Assembly (NCBI RefSeq): GCF_041505935.1
Contig: NZ_CP140110.1
Length of the DNA stretch: 64,000 nt
DNA from: Fervidobacterium_A thailandense
Lineage (GTDB): Bacteria; Thermotogota; Thermotogae; Thermotogales; Fervidobacteriaceae
Strand: one strand, 5' to 3'
The stretch's first letter is position 1, and every line of letters starts with the position of its first letter. The notes under the pieces were generated by a model, which was given only the letters and a program-made list of their open reading frames with translations, made no database searches and was not told the DNA's origin. Below, piece after piece: positions 25,620 to 35,221 of this stretch. The translations under genes were made by a program, and so were the position numbers.

Positions 25620-27965
25620 GTGAGACTTTCCTTAGAATGGTTGAACGACTATATCGACGTGACGAAGGACGAGATCCTTGAAAAGCTCCCAAAATTGGGC
25701 GTGGATATCGACGATCAAGGTTTTGTTTCACCAGTCCACGGTCCAATCGTGATAGGTTTCATCGAGTCGACCGAGAGGCACCCGAACGCGGATAAGTTGC
25801 TCGTTTGCAAGGTGAACATCGGTAACGAGGTTAAGACCGTGTTGACGGCGGATACTTCTGTCCAAGAAGGCACCTACGTACTCGTTGCGCTTCCGGGTGC
25901 GAAGTTGGCAAATGGTGTGGAAATAGCTCAGCGCGAAATGCGGGGAATCGTTTCCGAGGGGATGCTTTGTTCGTTGGAAGAGCTGGGACTGGCTGAAAAG
26001 AGCGAGCACGTTTTTACAACGACGGAGCAGTTACCGGTGGGAGAAGACGCCGTCAAGGTTTTGAAGTTGGATGATTGGTTCTTCGAGACTGATATAACGC
26101 CCAATAGGGGGGATTGTCTTTCCTATTTCGGTATTGCGAGAGAATTGGCCGCCGGATTGAAACGAACGGCGCGTTATCCGGTACCAAAGGCACAAACGTA
26201 CGGTGAGGATTACGTGCCCGTTGAAATACAGACAGAAGGGTGCTGGAGGTACACGTGCCGTGTGATACGTAACGTCAAGGTAGGGGAGAGCCCATTCTGG
26301 CTTAAAAGAAGGCTCATAGCCTCTGGGCTGCGGCCGATAAACAACATTGTTGATATCACGAACTATGTGATGCTCGAAACGGGCCATCCCGTTCACGCTT
26401 TCGATTTGAGGAAACTCTCTGGAAAGATTGTCGTTCGTGAGGCACGTCCCGGAGAGAGGATGTTACTACTCGACGGTAAAGAGTACACCTTCAGCGGTGG
26501 AGAGGTACTGATAACCGATGGTGAAAAGGCGTTGGCACTCGGCGGAATCATGGGTGGTGAAGAGTCGGGTATTTCTGATGACACCACTGATGTTTTACTC
26601 GAGGTTGCGATGTTTGATCCGGTCGTGATTCGAAGGACTTCCAGACGACTGGGTGTTAGTTCTGACTCCTCGTACCGATTTGAAAGGGGTGTTAACTTCG
26701 AAGATAACCTTTACGTGATCGAGAGACTGTCGGAACTTATCGAGCAATTGGCTGGAGGACAGGCTTCGAAAACCGTAATCGACGAGTACCCGTACAGGCG
26801 TGAACAGAAGGTTATATTCGTACCAAAGGAACTTCCGAAAAAAGTGCTCGGAGTCGAGATCAGGCACATAGGCGAATACATCGAACCACTCGGGTTCGAG
26901 GTTGAGGAGGTAAAGGAAGGTTACTACGTTTACGTGCCTGCACATCGTTACTTTGATATGAGTATTCCTGAGGACATCATCGAGGAAGTTGGAAGGATCC
27001 ACGGTTACGATCACATGCACTCCGAACCACCGAGGCTCCCGGCCATCGAAAAAGGTAGGGATGAGAGACAGAAGTTACGTTACGAGGTAAAACGCACATT
27101 AGCGGGGTTAGGCTTCAACGAGGCGAACAACCTTTCGTTTGTCTCAAGTAAAACCGTGGAAGTCCTCAATTTCGTCGGTCACGGCGTGCCAATTCAAAAT
27201 CCAATTGTTGCCGACTTCGACGAGCTCAGACCGTCGCTACTCTACGGTTTACTCGAATCGCTATCTTACAACTACAAGAGGCAGAACAGGGATGTGAAAC
27301 TTTTTGAACTTGGTAAGGTCTTCAGCGTGGTTGATGGGAAACCGTGCGAACGTGAGGCACTTGGAATCGTAATGACTGGAAGGGAAGCCCCCAGGGACTA
27401 TACTGACAAACGCCCGGTGAGTTTCCACTCGCTGAAAGGCGTAGTGGAGGAACTACTCGAAAAGTTCAATGTTCAAGTGACTTACAAGCAGGGTAGTGTT
27501 CCGGGATTTTTGCCGTCCAGATGTGCCCAGATTGTTCACAAGGACATGGTGATTGGCTATTTCGGTATGCTGGATCCCGAAATAGCGGATAGAATCTACG
27601 ATGTGAAGGATGAAATTTACCTCGGTGAGATATACCTTGAAGCCCTTTACGAGGTTGGAACGCGGAAGAGGGAATACAGGCCTATACCGATGTATCCGTT
27701 TATCCGCAGGGACGTTTCGTATCTGATACCCGTAGGCTTCGAGATTTCAAAGGTTCTGGAAGTCTACAAGACCAATCCACTGGTCGAAGAAGTTGGGGTA
27801 GACGACATATACCGCATCTCCGACGAGGTTTACAGTGTTACCGTGTACGCGAAATTCAGAAGTTCAGATCGGACCCTCAGCGATGAAGAAGTGGATCTGG
27901 CCATCGCCGATATAAAGAAGAGAATAGCTGAACTGCACGGTATTAAGCCGCGGTTTGAGGAATGA
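25620..27965 (+). CDS. pheT: Phenylalanine--tRNA ligase beta subunit
   Basis: A 781-residue beta chain with the full set of domains: an N-terminal tRNA-binding (EMAP-like) domain (GFIESTERHPNADKLLVCKV), B3/B4 editing domain (NNIVDITNYVMLETGHPVHAFD), B5, the catalytic-like core (DSSYRFERGVNFE) and a C-terminal FDX-ACB anticodon-binding domain (PFIRRDVSYLIP). GTG at 25620 is chosen because GGAGGTG lies 6 nt upstream; the frame is open 15 codons earlier. It is not beside pheS, which is its usual operon partner; the preceding gene is a membrane protein. Confidence 0.97.
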   Translation: MRLSLEWLNDYIDVTKDEILEKLPKLGVDIDDQGFVSPVHGPIVIGFIESTERHPNADKLLVCKVNIGNEVKTVLTADTSVQEGTYVLVALPGAKLANGVEIAQREMRGIVSEGMLCSLEELGLAEKSEHVFTTTEQLPVGEDAVKVLKLDDWFFETDITPNRGDCLSYFGIARELAAGLKRTARYPVPKAQTYGEDYVPVEIQTEGCWRYTCRVIRNVKVGESPFWLKRRLIASGLRPINNIVDITNYVMLETGHPVHAFDLRKLSGKIVVREARPGERMLLLDGKEYTFSGGEVLITDGEKALALGGIMGGEESGISDDTTDVLLEVAMFDPVVIRRTSRRLGVSSDSSYRFERGVNFEDNLYVIERLSELIEQLAGGQASKTVIDEYPYRREQKVIFVPKELPKKVLGVEIRHIGEYIEPLGFEVEEVKEGYYVYVPAHRYFDMSIPEDIIEEVGRIHGYDHMHSEPPRLPAIEKGRDERQKLRYEVKRTLAGLGFNEANNLSFVSSKTVEVLNFVGHGVPIQNPIVADFDELRPSLLYGLLESLSYNYKRQNRDVKLFELGKVFSVVDGKPCEREALGIVMTGREAPRDYTDKRPVSFHSLKGVVEELLEKFNVQVTYKQGSVPGFLPSRCAQIVHKDMVIGYFGMLDPEIADRIYDVKDEIYLGEIYLEALYEVGTRKREYRPIPMYPFIRRDVSYLIPVGFEISKVLEVYKTNPLVEEVGVDDIYRISDEVYSVTVYAKFRSSDRTLSDEEVDLAIADIKKRIAELHGIKPRFEE

Positions 27966-27990
27966 AGGAGGTTTTTGGGAGAGAGAAAAC

Positions 27991-29277
27991 ATGCCGACAA
28001 GTGGACAAGTGCACGTAGTTGGAGCCGGACTCGCTGGTAGCGAGGTTGTTTGGCAGTTGGTCAAACGCGGGCACAGAGTCATCTTACATGAACAGAAAAA
28101 GCTGAAAAAGTCACCTGTACACCATTCCGAGTTGTTTGCTGAGCTGGTGTGTAGCAACTCTCTGAAGTCCATGGAAATCGAAAACGCCGAAGGGCTTCTA
28201 AAGAAGGAGATGGAACTTTTTGAGAGTTTGATTCTGAGCTGTGCGTATGAGACGCGAGTGCCCGCCGGAAAGGCCCTGGCGGTTGATCGTGAACGATTCT
28301 CCGAATGCGTTACACGAAGGTTACTTGAAACGGGATTGCTCGAAGTTGTATGGGAGGAAGTGGAGAAACCGGGAGACGAAGGGATCTGGGTTATAGCGAC
28401 TGGGCCGACTACGGAAGGAAAGTTGGCAGATTGGATAGTGGAAAGAACTGGAGGAATGTTGAGTTTCTTCGACGCAGTTGCACCGATCATAAGTGCCGAG
28501 AGTATCAACATGAACGTGTGCTTTGTAGCCGATCGCTACGGCGTGGGTTCCGGGGACTATATAAATTGCCCTATGAACCGCGAGCAGTACGAAAGGTTTT
28601 GGGAAGCTATCGTTTCGGCGGAAGTTATCGAGATGAAAGATTTTGATAGAAAGCTTCTTTTTGAGAGGTGTCAGCCGATAGAAGAAATAGCGCGTTCCGG
28701 TAAGGATGCCATGAGGTACGGCCCACTCAGACCCGTAGGGATAATAGACCCCCGAACCGGTAAGGAGCCATATGCGGTTGTCCAGCTGCGAAGAGAGAAC
28801 ATCGAGGGTACGATGTACAACCTCGTCGGCTTTCAAACGCGTCTGAAATGGAACGAGCAAAAGCGTATCGTAAGGATGATACCCGGGCTCGAGAACGCGG
28901 AGATACTACGTTACGGCGTCATGCACAGGAACACGTACATTCAAAGTCCCAAGGTGCTCGATCCGTTCCTACGGTTGAAAACAGACGCGAGAATTTTCTT
29001 CGCGGGTCAAATAGTGGGAGTTGAAGGGTATGTGGAGTCTGCAATGACGGGAATCTACGTTGGTCTTAACGTTGCCAGGATTCTTGAAGGGAGAGAACCG
29101 GTGCGGTTTCCGGAATTTACGATGTCCGGAGCGCTCATCAAATACGTAACCACGGCTGAGGAGCTGAAACCTATGTACGCAAACTTCGGACTCCTCGGTG
29201 GTGGCAAGAAACGTAAGGAAACGGCAGCGCGCGCGCTGACGTGCATGGAAGAATTTGTAAAGAACTTGGATCGTTAG
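27991..29277 (+). CDS. trmFO: Methylenetetrahydrofolate--tRNA-(uracil-5-)-methyltransferase
   Basis: A 428-residue folate/FAD-dependent enzyme that makes 5-methyluridine at position 54 of tRNA. The N-terminal Rossmann motif VHVVGAGLAGSEVVWQL, the ELVCSNSLKSMEIENAEGLLKKEM segment and GFQTRLKWNEQKRIVRMIPGLENAE with GYVESAMTGIYVGLNVAR are typical of TrmFO and distinguish it from MnmG (also present at 56.3 kb). The ATG at 27991 lies 25 bp after the pheT stop. Last gene of the rightward block, convergent with pcm; no terminator hairpin is evident in the 38-bp gap. Confidence 0.96.
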   Translation: MPTSGQVHVVGAGLAGSEVVWQLVKRGHRVILHEQKKLKKSPVHHSELFAELVCSNSLKSMEIENAEGLLKKEMELFESLILSCAYETRVPAGKALAVDRERFSECVTRRLLETGLLEVVWEEVEKPGDEGIWVIATGPTTEGKLADWIVERTGGMLSFFDAVAPIISAESINMNVCFVADRYGVGSGDYINCPMNREQYERFWEAIVSAEVIEMKDFDRKLLFERCQPIEEIARSGKDAMRYGPLRPVGIIDPRTGKEPYAVVQLRRENIEGTMYNLVGFQTRLKWNEQKRIVRMIPGLENAEILRYGVMHRNTYIQSPKVLDPFLRLKTDARIFFAGQIVGVEGYVESAMTGIYVGLNVARILEGREPVRFPEFTMSGALIKYVTTAEELKPMYANFGLLGGGKKRKETAARALTCMEEFVKNLDR

Positions 29278-29315
29278 CGGTTTCTTAAGTTTTCCAGATG
29301 TCGAGCTTTCGTGTA

Positions 29316-29921
29316 TCAAACCATCGGTACGAATCTTACGGAAGTGATGGAGAATTCTTCAATACCTGCGTTCGTCTTCACAACTTTCTTCAACGTCTGA
29401 GCGTATTCGTTTCCAACTGGAATCAAAAGTATTCCCCCCTCCGAAAGTTGCTCAATAAGTGGAGGGGGGATTCTTTTTGCGTAACACGTTGCGACGATCC
29501 TGTCGTACGGAGCGAATGCTGGAAGTCCTTCTTTTCCATCACCTACGAAAACGTACACGTTTTCGATTCCGAGTAATTTGAACCTTTCTATAGCCTTCTC
29601 GGCCAACTCGGGGACGATCTCTACTGTGTAAACCTTACCGGTCTGGCCAACCAGGACACTGAGGACAGCTGCGTTATAACCGCTCCCGGTTCCTATTTCG
29701 AGTACCTTCTGGCCTTCCGATAACTCAAGCTTCTGGCACATGATGCCAACCATGTGCGGGGCTGAGATGGTCTGCCCGTGACCAATTGGTAGGGGAACGT
29801 CGAGGTACGCGCTCTCGGCAAATTCTTCTGGAACGAAAAGTTTTCGATCCACCATGTTCATAGCATTTATCACACGTTCTGAAACACCGTAGTACCTGAG
29901 GTGTTCGTACAAACCACTCAC
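29316..29921 (-). CDS. pcm: Protein-L-isoaspartate O-methyltransferase
   Basis: A 201-residue SAM methyltransferase that starts repair of isoaspartyl residues in aged proteins. Motifs: GHGQTISAPHMVGIMCQKL, the SAM loop VLEIGTGSGYNAAVLSVLVG, VYTVEIVPELAEKA and VGDGKEGLPAFAPYDRIVATC. GTG at 29921 is the longest start; a TTG at 29912 has a better-spaced GGGGTG and may be the real one. Last gene of the long leftward operon, 16 bp after wecB. Protein repair of this kind is common in thermophiles. Confidence 0.95.
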   Translation of the reverse strand: MSGLYEHLRYYGVSERVINAMNMVDRKLFVPEEFAESAYLDVPLPIGHGQTISAPHMVGIMCQKLELSEGQKVLEIGTGSGYNAAVLSVLVGQTGKVYTVEIVPELAEKAIERFKLLGIENVYVFVGDGKEGLPAFAPYDRIVATCYAKRIPPPLIEQLSEGGILLIPVGNEYAQTLKKVVKTNAGIEEFSITSVRFVPMV

Positions 29922-29937
29922 CCCGAGTTTTGTGACC

Positions 29938-31017
29938 TTACTGGCCGACGTTCAAAAGGTTTTTGAGTATCCGCTCAGATGCCTTTCCGTCACCGAAGGG
30001 GTTTGGCTTGTTTGGAATCTCAACGTGCAACGCTCTGCTGAGATTTTCAAACACCGATTCCTCCGTGGTTCCGGCAAGAACCCCAAATCCGTGCTCTATC
30101 AACTCTGGACGCTCTGTCGTCTCACGACAAACGACGACGAATTTTCTGAAAGTAGGGGCCTCTTCCTGGATGCCACCACTGTCAGTTGCCACAAAACGTG
30201 CTCCTTGGAGGAGGGCCGTGAGTGTCACGTAATCAACAGGTTCGATAAGTTTTGAGTATCTACAATCGCCAAGCTCGTTGTAAACGATATCGCGTACCTT
30301 CGGATTTTTGTGTACAGGGAATACTATTCCTATCTTCTCGCGCTCGACGAATCTTCTCATGGCTCGGAGAATGTTCTTCATGCGAGGTCCTATGTTCTCC
30401 CTTCTGTGAAGCGTGACGAGAAAATAGTCCCCATCACCGGCGATACTCCGTCTTATCTTGTCCAAATCGAAGTGCGTCATTACGTAATATTGCGCATCGA
30501 TGACGGTGTTACCGGTTAGCCTTATGCGCTCTTTCGTGAAACCTTCGGATAAGAGCTGATTTACAGCCTTTTCAGTTGGTGCGAAAAGTAACTCAGAAAC
30601 TTGGTCGATAACTCTCCTGTTCATCTCCTCGGGGAACGGATCGTACAGATTTCCGCTCCTTAACCCTGCCTCCACGTGCCCAACTTTCAATCCCATGTTG
30701 AAGGCGGCTATCGCCGCAGCCATCGCGGTTGTGGTATCGCCTTGAATGAGTACCCAATCGAATGCCTCATCTTTTGCGTAAGTTTCAAATTGAGAAATAA
30801 CCTTCGCAGCCACCATGTTAGGGGTCTGGTTCTGAACCATGACGTTCATGTCGTAATCGGCTTCTATACCAAAGATACCCTTCATCATGTCAACCATTTC
30901 CCTGTGCTGACCTGTGCAGATAAATTGAGCGTTTACACCCATCTCCTTGGCTTTGAGGTACAGTGGTGCGAGTTTGATTATCTCCGGTCTTGTTCCGAAC
31001 ACGATCGCAATCTTCAC
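29938..31017 (-). CDS. wecB: UDP-N-acetylglucosamine 2-epimerase (non-hydrolysing)
   Basis: A 359-residue enzyme interconverting UDP-GlcNAc and UDP-ManNAc for cell-surface glycans. FGTRPEIIKLAPL at the N-terminus, HVEAGLRSGNLYDPFPEEMNRRVIDQ, TLHRRENIG and ATDSGGIQEEAPTF are all family signatures. GTG start with GGGAGGAATG upstream. No other glycan genes are adjacent; it sits between rqcH and pcm. Confidence 0.96.
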   Translation of the reverse strand: MKIAIVFGTRPEIIKLAPLYLKAKEMGVNAQFICTGQHREMVDMMKGIFGIEADYDMNVMVQNQTPNMVAAKVISQFETYAKDEAFDWVLIQGDTTTAMAAAIAAFNMGLKVGHVEAGLRSGNLYDPFPEEMNRRVIDQVSELLFAPTEKAVNQLLSEGFTKERIRLTGNTVIDAQYYVMTHFDLDKIRRSIAGDGDYFLVTLHRRENIGPRMKNILRAMRRFVEREKIGIVFPVHKNPKVRDIVYNELGDCRYSKLIEPVDYVTLTALLQGARFVATDSGGIQEEAPTFRKFVVVCRETTERPELIEHGFGVLAGTTEESVFENLSRALHVEIPNKPNPFGDGKASERILKNLLNVGQ

Positions 31018-31057
31018 GCATGCATTCCTCCCATGTATCGCTATTTGTCAAAATTTT

Positions 31058-32731
31058 TCAGTCGATTGGATCGACGAACAAGGTTTTAAAATCCGTGTAC
31101 AGTACAAGTCCAGGCTTGAATCCCTTGGGTTTCCTGACGTTTTTGACGAAAGTGTAATCCACCGGTACGTTGGAGGAATACCTTCCCTTACTGTAGGTAG
31201 CCGCAAGCCTTGCGGCGAAGTGTAACGTGTCATCGTCAACTTGCTTCCCTCCGGTGCGGATAATCACGTGTGCACCCGGTATTCCCTGTGCATGGAGCCA
31301 GATATCGTTACCCGCGGAGGTGCGGACGAGCTCATCGTTTTGTCGGTTGTTCTTCCCAACCAAGATAGTGAAACCGTTGTAAACATACTTCCTGGGTTCA
31401 CTCTTCGGGCTTTCGGTTTTTTTCCGACCGTGACCGCGTGAGCTAATCATACCGGTTTCGATCATTTCATCTTCAATCTCCGAAAGTTCTTCTACGTTCT
31501 CGGAATTCTCTATTGTCACAAGAAGTTGCTGTAGGTAATTGATCTCGCTCTCCAGCTCGGCTAGCCTTTCCCGGATTCCTTCCGCCTTTCGTTTCATCTT
31601 GGAGTAGATTTTGAAATACCTCATGCTGTTTTCAATGGGACTGAGGTGAGGTTCGAGTGGTACTTCGACCTGCTCTCCCGTCTCCCAGTCGAGCAATTGA
31701 ACACGGTCTTGACCTGGGGAAATTTGGTAGCTGTACGCCTTGAGTAGTTCTCCGTACTTTCTGTAAATATCAAAATGACTCGATTCCGACAGTTCCGCAT
31801 CCAGCTTCGACTGGAGCTCGAGTAAAGATTCCAGACGGGACTTAACCGCACTCACCAACCTGTTTTTCTTCTGAACAAAAACGTCCTTCTGTTCGAGAAA
31901 GCTGAAATACCGGTTCAAACACTCGAAGAGGTCTTCACACTCTTTGAAGTCACCGTACTTGTGGATTCTGTAAACTGCGACGTCGATCGGTTCTTCACGT
32001 TCAAAGTAGAGGTACAACGTTCCCCTGTTAACTTCCTCAAGTAGCGAGAAGTACGCATCGTGGAGGTTCCGGAAATCTTCACACGAGAGGCTCACAACCG
32101 GAACATCGTCAATATCAGCCCTGAAGAGTAGCTCCTCAGCGCTCGTGCGGGAAAAACCTTGAACGATACCAATCAGCGCTTCGGATAACTTTTTGGTTCC
32201 GGTACTTAAAAGTGCTTTTCTAAACGTTTCGGCATCTCTTAACTCTTCAGGAAAGAGTTTCTCCGAGGGGAACTCCTTGTAGGCTTCTCCAGGAAATATG
32301 TCTCGGAATCTTGTTTTTACCCTCCTGTACGCTTCCAGGATCGTTCCGTTCTCGACAAGGATGCAATTCGAGTGCTTTCCCATGATGTCCACGTAAATTT
32401 CGTAGTTGTGTAAACGACCGAGCTCGTCGATCTTGGATACAACGAGTTTCGCGGTTCGTTCATAACCTTTGGATGTGAACTCGACTACTCTTCCTCCCCT
32501 CGTACGGTTTCTGAGGAGTTCGACTAGGCTGTGTTTTTCCGTGTTCATCGGCAAATGTTCCGTCCAGGAGATGTATGAAAAATTCGGATGCATCGAGATT
32601 TTGAGATCCCCGTCGTCAAACGAGAAGAATAAAATTTGATGGTATAGGTAGACGTTTCGCAGACTCTGTCCCAAGATCTTTTCACGGATCTTTTGGACGG
32701 TAACGTTCATGAGAAAACCATCGAAGGGCAT
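31058..32731 (-). CDS. rqcH: NFACT family protein, RqcH-like ribosome quality control factor (fibronectin-binding FbpA family)
   Basis: A 557-residue protein with an N-terminal NFACT-N domain (starts MPFDGFLM as the family does), two helical hairpin/coiled-coil parts (about residues 285-430) and a C-terminal NFACT-R domain (GNDIWLHAQGIPGAHVII). In Bacillus RqcH binds stalled 50S subunits and adds alanine tails with charged tRNA-Ala. The conserved Asp-Arg pair needed for tRNA recruitment appears here as Glu91-Arg92 (GYERTAKL), a conservative change. ATG 32731 with AAGGTGG upstream. Grouped with pcm, another protein-damage gene. Confidence 0.92.
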   Translation of the reverse strand: MPFDGFLMNVTVQKIREKILGQSLRNVYLYHQILFFSFDDGDLKISMHPNFSYISWTEHLPMNTEKHSLVELLRNRTRGGRVVEFTSKGYERTAKLVVSKIDELGRLHNYEIYVDIMGKHSNCILVENGTILEAYRRVKTRFRDIFPGEAYKEFPSEKLFPEELRDAETFRKALLSTGTKKLSEALIGIVQGFSRTSAEELLFRADIDDVPVVSLSCEDFRNLHDAYFSLLEEVNRGTLYLYFEREEPIDVAVYRIHKYGDFKECEDLFECLNRYFSFLEQKDVFVQKKNRLVSAVKSRLESLLELQSKLDAELSESSHFDIYRKYGELLKAYSYQISPGQDRVQLLDWETGEQVEVPLEPHLSPIENSMRYFKIYSKMKRKAEGIRERLAELESEINYLQQLLVTIENSENVEELSEIEDEMIETGMISSRGHGRKKTESPKSEPRKYVYNGFTILVGKNNRQNDELVRTSAGNDIWLHAQGIPGAHVIIRTGGKQVDDDTLHFAARLAATYSKGRYSSNVPVDYTFVKNVRKPKGFKPGLVLYTDFKTLFVDPID

Positions 32732-32735
32732 GCGG

Positions 32736-33992
32736 TTAGACCACCTTCTTCGATAAATCCAGGATCACCAAGGAAAGACTGAGTACCGAGAGAATAAGGT
32801 ACAGGTAACTTAAAGAGAGCACCGAGAGCAAGATGGATGCACCGAGGACTGTCAAAAAAACGGACAATAATCTGCTTGCAACCTTCTCCTGTTCTTCAGT
32901 AACCACCCTCGTTAGGTAGAATGCAATGCGTTCGGCACGCGTGGGCAAGAAATGCAGTTCGGATCGTCGACAGTACAGCCCCAGAAGCCCGGAGGACAGT
33001 ACAATCGTTAGAAAGAGGGATACCAACACCTTTTCCGAAAACGATACGTACGATAAAATCATCAAAACAGACACTACAGCAGGTAAATAGATGGTGCGAT
33101 CCTTGAAACTCAACTTCCACCTCTCCGGTAGATAGTACACCGTGGTGAAGGCCAGGAAACTCACGGTAACCGTGGTATAAGCCAAAGTGCTTGGTAAAGC
33201 TTTGGAGTTCCAAATATAAACCGTGTAAATCTCCTGGAGCAGGAAGAACGAAAAGGCTAACGAGAAGCGTGCATCCGCTTTTGAAATTGCAAACTTCAAA
33301 GATGGAAACTTACGCTCGATACCGAAATATCTCTGATATACTTCGAGTCTCTCCGAGGTTGACATTTTGACCTTGAATCTCTTGTCCTCGACTACGAAAA
33401 AGGCCACCGTGATTGCCGATGTCAGCAACAAGATTGCACCTGTGACGATCACGTCTCTTGATGAATCGGAACCGAAAGTTGAGGTTAAGAGTCCTGTGAA
33501 CGTTCCAAGAAATGCAGAGAACGGGAACAGAAACTTCAATTTTGGATCATTAAAATTCTGCTTGTCGCTTGCAAGTCCGACAAGACTCATCGTGTAACCG
33601 AAAATTGAGAAGTTGAAGAGTATCAAGTAGAGTACCTTTCGCAGGGTCAGTTCGGATACGACGGATACGGCAGTCAGGGGAAGCGATACGGACGATAGAA
33701 TGCCGAATAAGAAAAGATAAGGTGTCCACCTTCCTATCGCTGTTCTGGTAATTTCAAGTAAATAACCAACAAACCTTTTGAGATGAACGAAGAAGATATA
33801 TTCCGAGAGTGAGAAAAAAACGATCAGCCAAGGAAATTTCGATCGTCCAAGCAACTGAGATGGTACGTTGACGGAAAATACGGTAAGGACAAAGTGTAAC
33901 GCCGAAAATCCAAAGAGTATCAGCACTAAGTCCTTCACATATCCAACCCTGCTCCGTTTGTACTTTTCGTAAAAAACTTCCCACCTGGACAT
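32736..33992 (-). CDS. Polytopic membrane protein of unknown function
   Basis: A 418-residue protein with about 11-12 hydrophobic helices separated by short charged loops, broadly like a major-facilitator-type fold, but I see no family motif. A larger hydrophilic loop lies mid-protein (VEDKRFKVKMSTSERLEVYQRYFGIERKFPSL). ATG at 33992 follows GGGGAGGTCAAAA; the frame extends 16 codons upstream without a better site. It lies 4 bp before rqcH and 44 bp after AMMECR1. Confidence 0.75.
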   Translation of the reverse strand: MSRWEVFYEKYKRSRVGYVKDLVLILFGFSALHFVLTVFSVNVPSQLLGRSKFPWLIVFFSLSEYIFFVHLKRFVGYLLEITRTAIGRWTPYLFLFGILSSVSLPLTAVSVVSELTLRKVLYLILFNFSIFGYTMSLVGLASDKQNFNDPKLKFLFPFSAFLGTFTGLLTSTFGSDSSRDVIVTGAILLLTSAITVAFFVVEDKRFKVKMSTSERLEVYQRYFGIERKFPSLKFAISKADARFSLAFSFFLLQEIYTVYIWNSKALPSTLAYTTVTVSFLAFTTVYYLPERWKLSFKDRTIYLPAVVSVLMILSYVSFSEKVLVSLFLTIVLSSGLLGLYCRRSELHFLPTRAERIAFYLTRVVTEEQEKVASRLLSVFLTVLGASILLSVLSLSYLYLILSVLSLSLVILDLSKKVV

Positions 33993-34036
33993 TTTTGACC
34001 TCCCCAAATTCGAGGGTACACACTTACCTGTACCTC

Positions 34037-34555
34037 TCACCTGTACCTTTCAACCGTAAATCTGAAGATCTCAAAATTGTCGTCAAAAATCCCCGCTTTG
34101 AGCTTAGCTATCCTGATCTGCTCTTCCACCGTGTCCACACCTTCGATGTCTGGCAACAGTAGTCCCCTACGCCAACCCTTCTGGACGATTATACCGTACT
34201 TTTTTGGATCGAGCTCATCGATACTTCTCACGGGTTCGTACGGACTGAGAACGTCAACGTTGACAACGATATCGTCCAGCTCATCGGGACTAACCGGAGG
34301 AAACCGTGGGTCGCGTGTGGCTGCTGCTATAGCGTTATCACGAATCTCCAGCGCGAGGTTCTCACGTACCGGTTCAAAAGTACCAATGCATCCTCGCAGA
34401 CTTCCGTCGAGTTTGTGCAGCGTGACGAAGGCACCTGCTCGTCTTTCAAAGAGTTCCTTAGGAAGCTGGTTGTGAGGTTCAATAATCCTACGATACCTTA
34501 CGTAGTTTTCTATCACCTCGATCGCCCAGCGCACGAATGGATGTTCTCCCCTCAT
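34037..34555 (-). CDS. AMMECR1 domain protein (AmmeMemoRadiSam system protein A)
   Basis: A 172-residue AMMECR1 protein. Family signatures are LRGCIGTFEPVRENLALEIRDNAIAAATRDPRFPPVSPDEL, which includes the strictly conserved LRGCIG, and a DVLSPYEPV strand followed by YGIIVQKGWRRGLLLPDIEGVDTVEEQ. Function is unknown in all domains of life; genomic association with Memo and a radical SAM enzyme is established. The ATG at 34555 has a G-run ribosome site. The radical SAM partner is at 16.1-17.1 kb; Memo is not in the window. Confidence 0.93.
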   Translation of the reverse strand: MRGEHPFVRWAIEVIENYVRYRRIIEPHNQLPKELFERRAGAFVTLHKLDGSLRGCIGTFEPVRENLALEIRDNAIAAATRDPRFPPVSPDELDDIVVNVDVLSPYEPVRSIDELDPKKYGIIVQKGWRRGLLLPDIEGVDTVEEQIRIAKLKAGIFDDNFEIFRFTVERYR

Positions 34556-34615
34556 CTTCCCCGCCCCCTTGTTCAGGTTTCCAAATTTTTGCGTCAACAA
34601 GTGCTTTGTCATTGC

Positions 34616-35221
34616 TCAGCGTTTCTCCTGTCGTTTGAGAAGGTCTATCACCAGCATAACCTCGCCAACACCCGCACCGAGTTTCTTAGCGATGTCGACC
34701 GGCTCCAAACCGTTGAGATAAAGCTTGTAGACCTTTTCTTCAAAGCTCTCCGATTCTACGGAGTTGAAATCACCTTCCAAAACGTTTTCAAGAGCCTTTT
34801 TCTCGGTTTCGGTGGTGGTTTTCTGTGCTTGAACGTTGGAGGACATTATCTTCTGGTTTCCAGATTCGTTCTTAACTGTGAGTACAGGATGGATGGTTTC
34901 GCTTGTTTTTGCAACAACAGTTTCACTGATACTCCGTCCAATGCGTTCCTCGGATTCTAAGAGCAGTGCGGAAAACTCGATGTACTTTTCGTTAAGTGCT
35001 TTTATAACATCTCGAACCTCTTCTAGCTTTTTCTCAAGTAACTCGATTTTCGAATCGACGAATATCCTGACCTTTCCCATCAGCTCAACCAATCTTTCCT
35101 CTTCCTCGGAAAGGTCTGGTTTTTCGTACTTCGATCTTTGGACCTGGAAAATGAAAACTATCCATGCAAAAAGCAATGCGGAGGATGTTGAGAGGAGGAC
35201 AAACCAATCCAGAACGCTCAT
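34616..35221 (-). CDS. Membrane-anchored coiled-coil protein with C-terminal HTH-like segment
   Basis: A 201-residue protein: one N-terminal transmembrane helix (residues about 5-26), a long charged helical region likely to be coiled coil (about 38-100), a Thr/Ser/Glu-rich linker, and a C-terminal helix-turn-helix-like unit (EEKVYKLYLNGLEPVDIAKKLGAGVGEVMLVIDLLKR). This layout resembles DUF6115/DUF2802-type proteins of Firmicutes and Thermotogota, whose role is unknown. The start overlaps the upstream stop (ATGA). Co-transcription with the Trk genes is likely. Confidence 0.75.
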   Translation of the reverse strand: MSVLDWFVLLSTSSALLFAWIVFIFQVQRSKYEKPDLSEEEERLVELMGKVRIFVDSKIELLEKKLEEVRDVIKALNEKYIEFSALLLESEERIGRSISETVVAKTSETIHPVLTVKNESGNQKIMSSNVQAQKTTTETEKKALENVLEGDFNSVESESFEEKVYKLYLNGLEPVDIAKKLGAGVGEVMLVIDLLKRQEKR

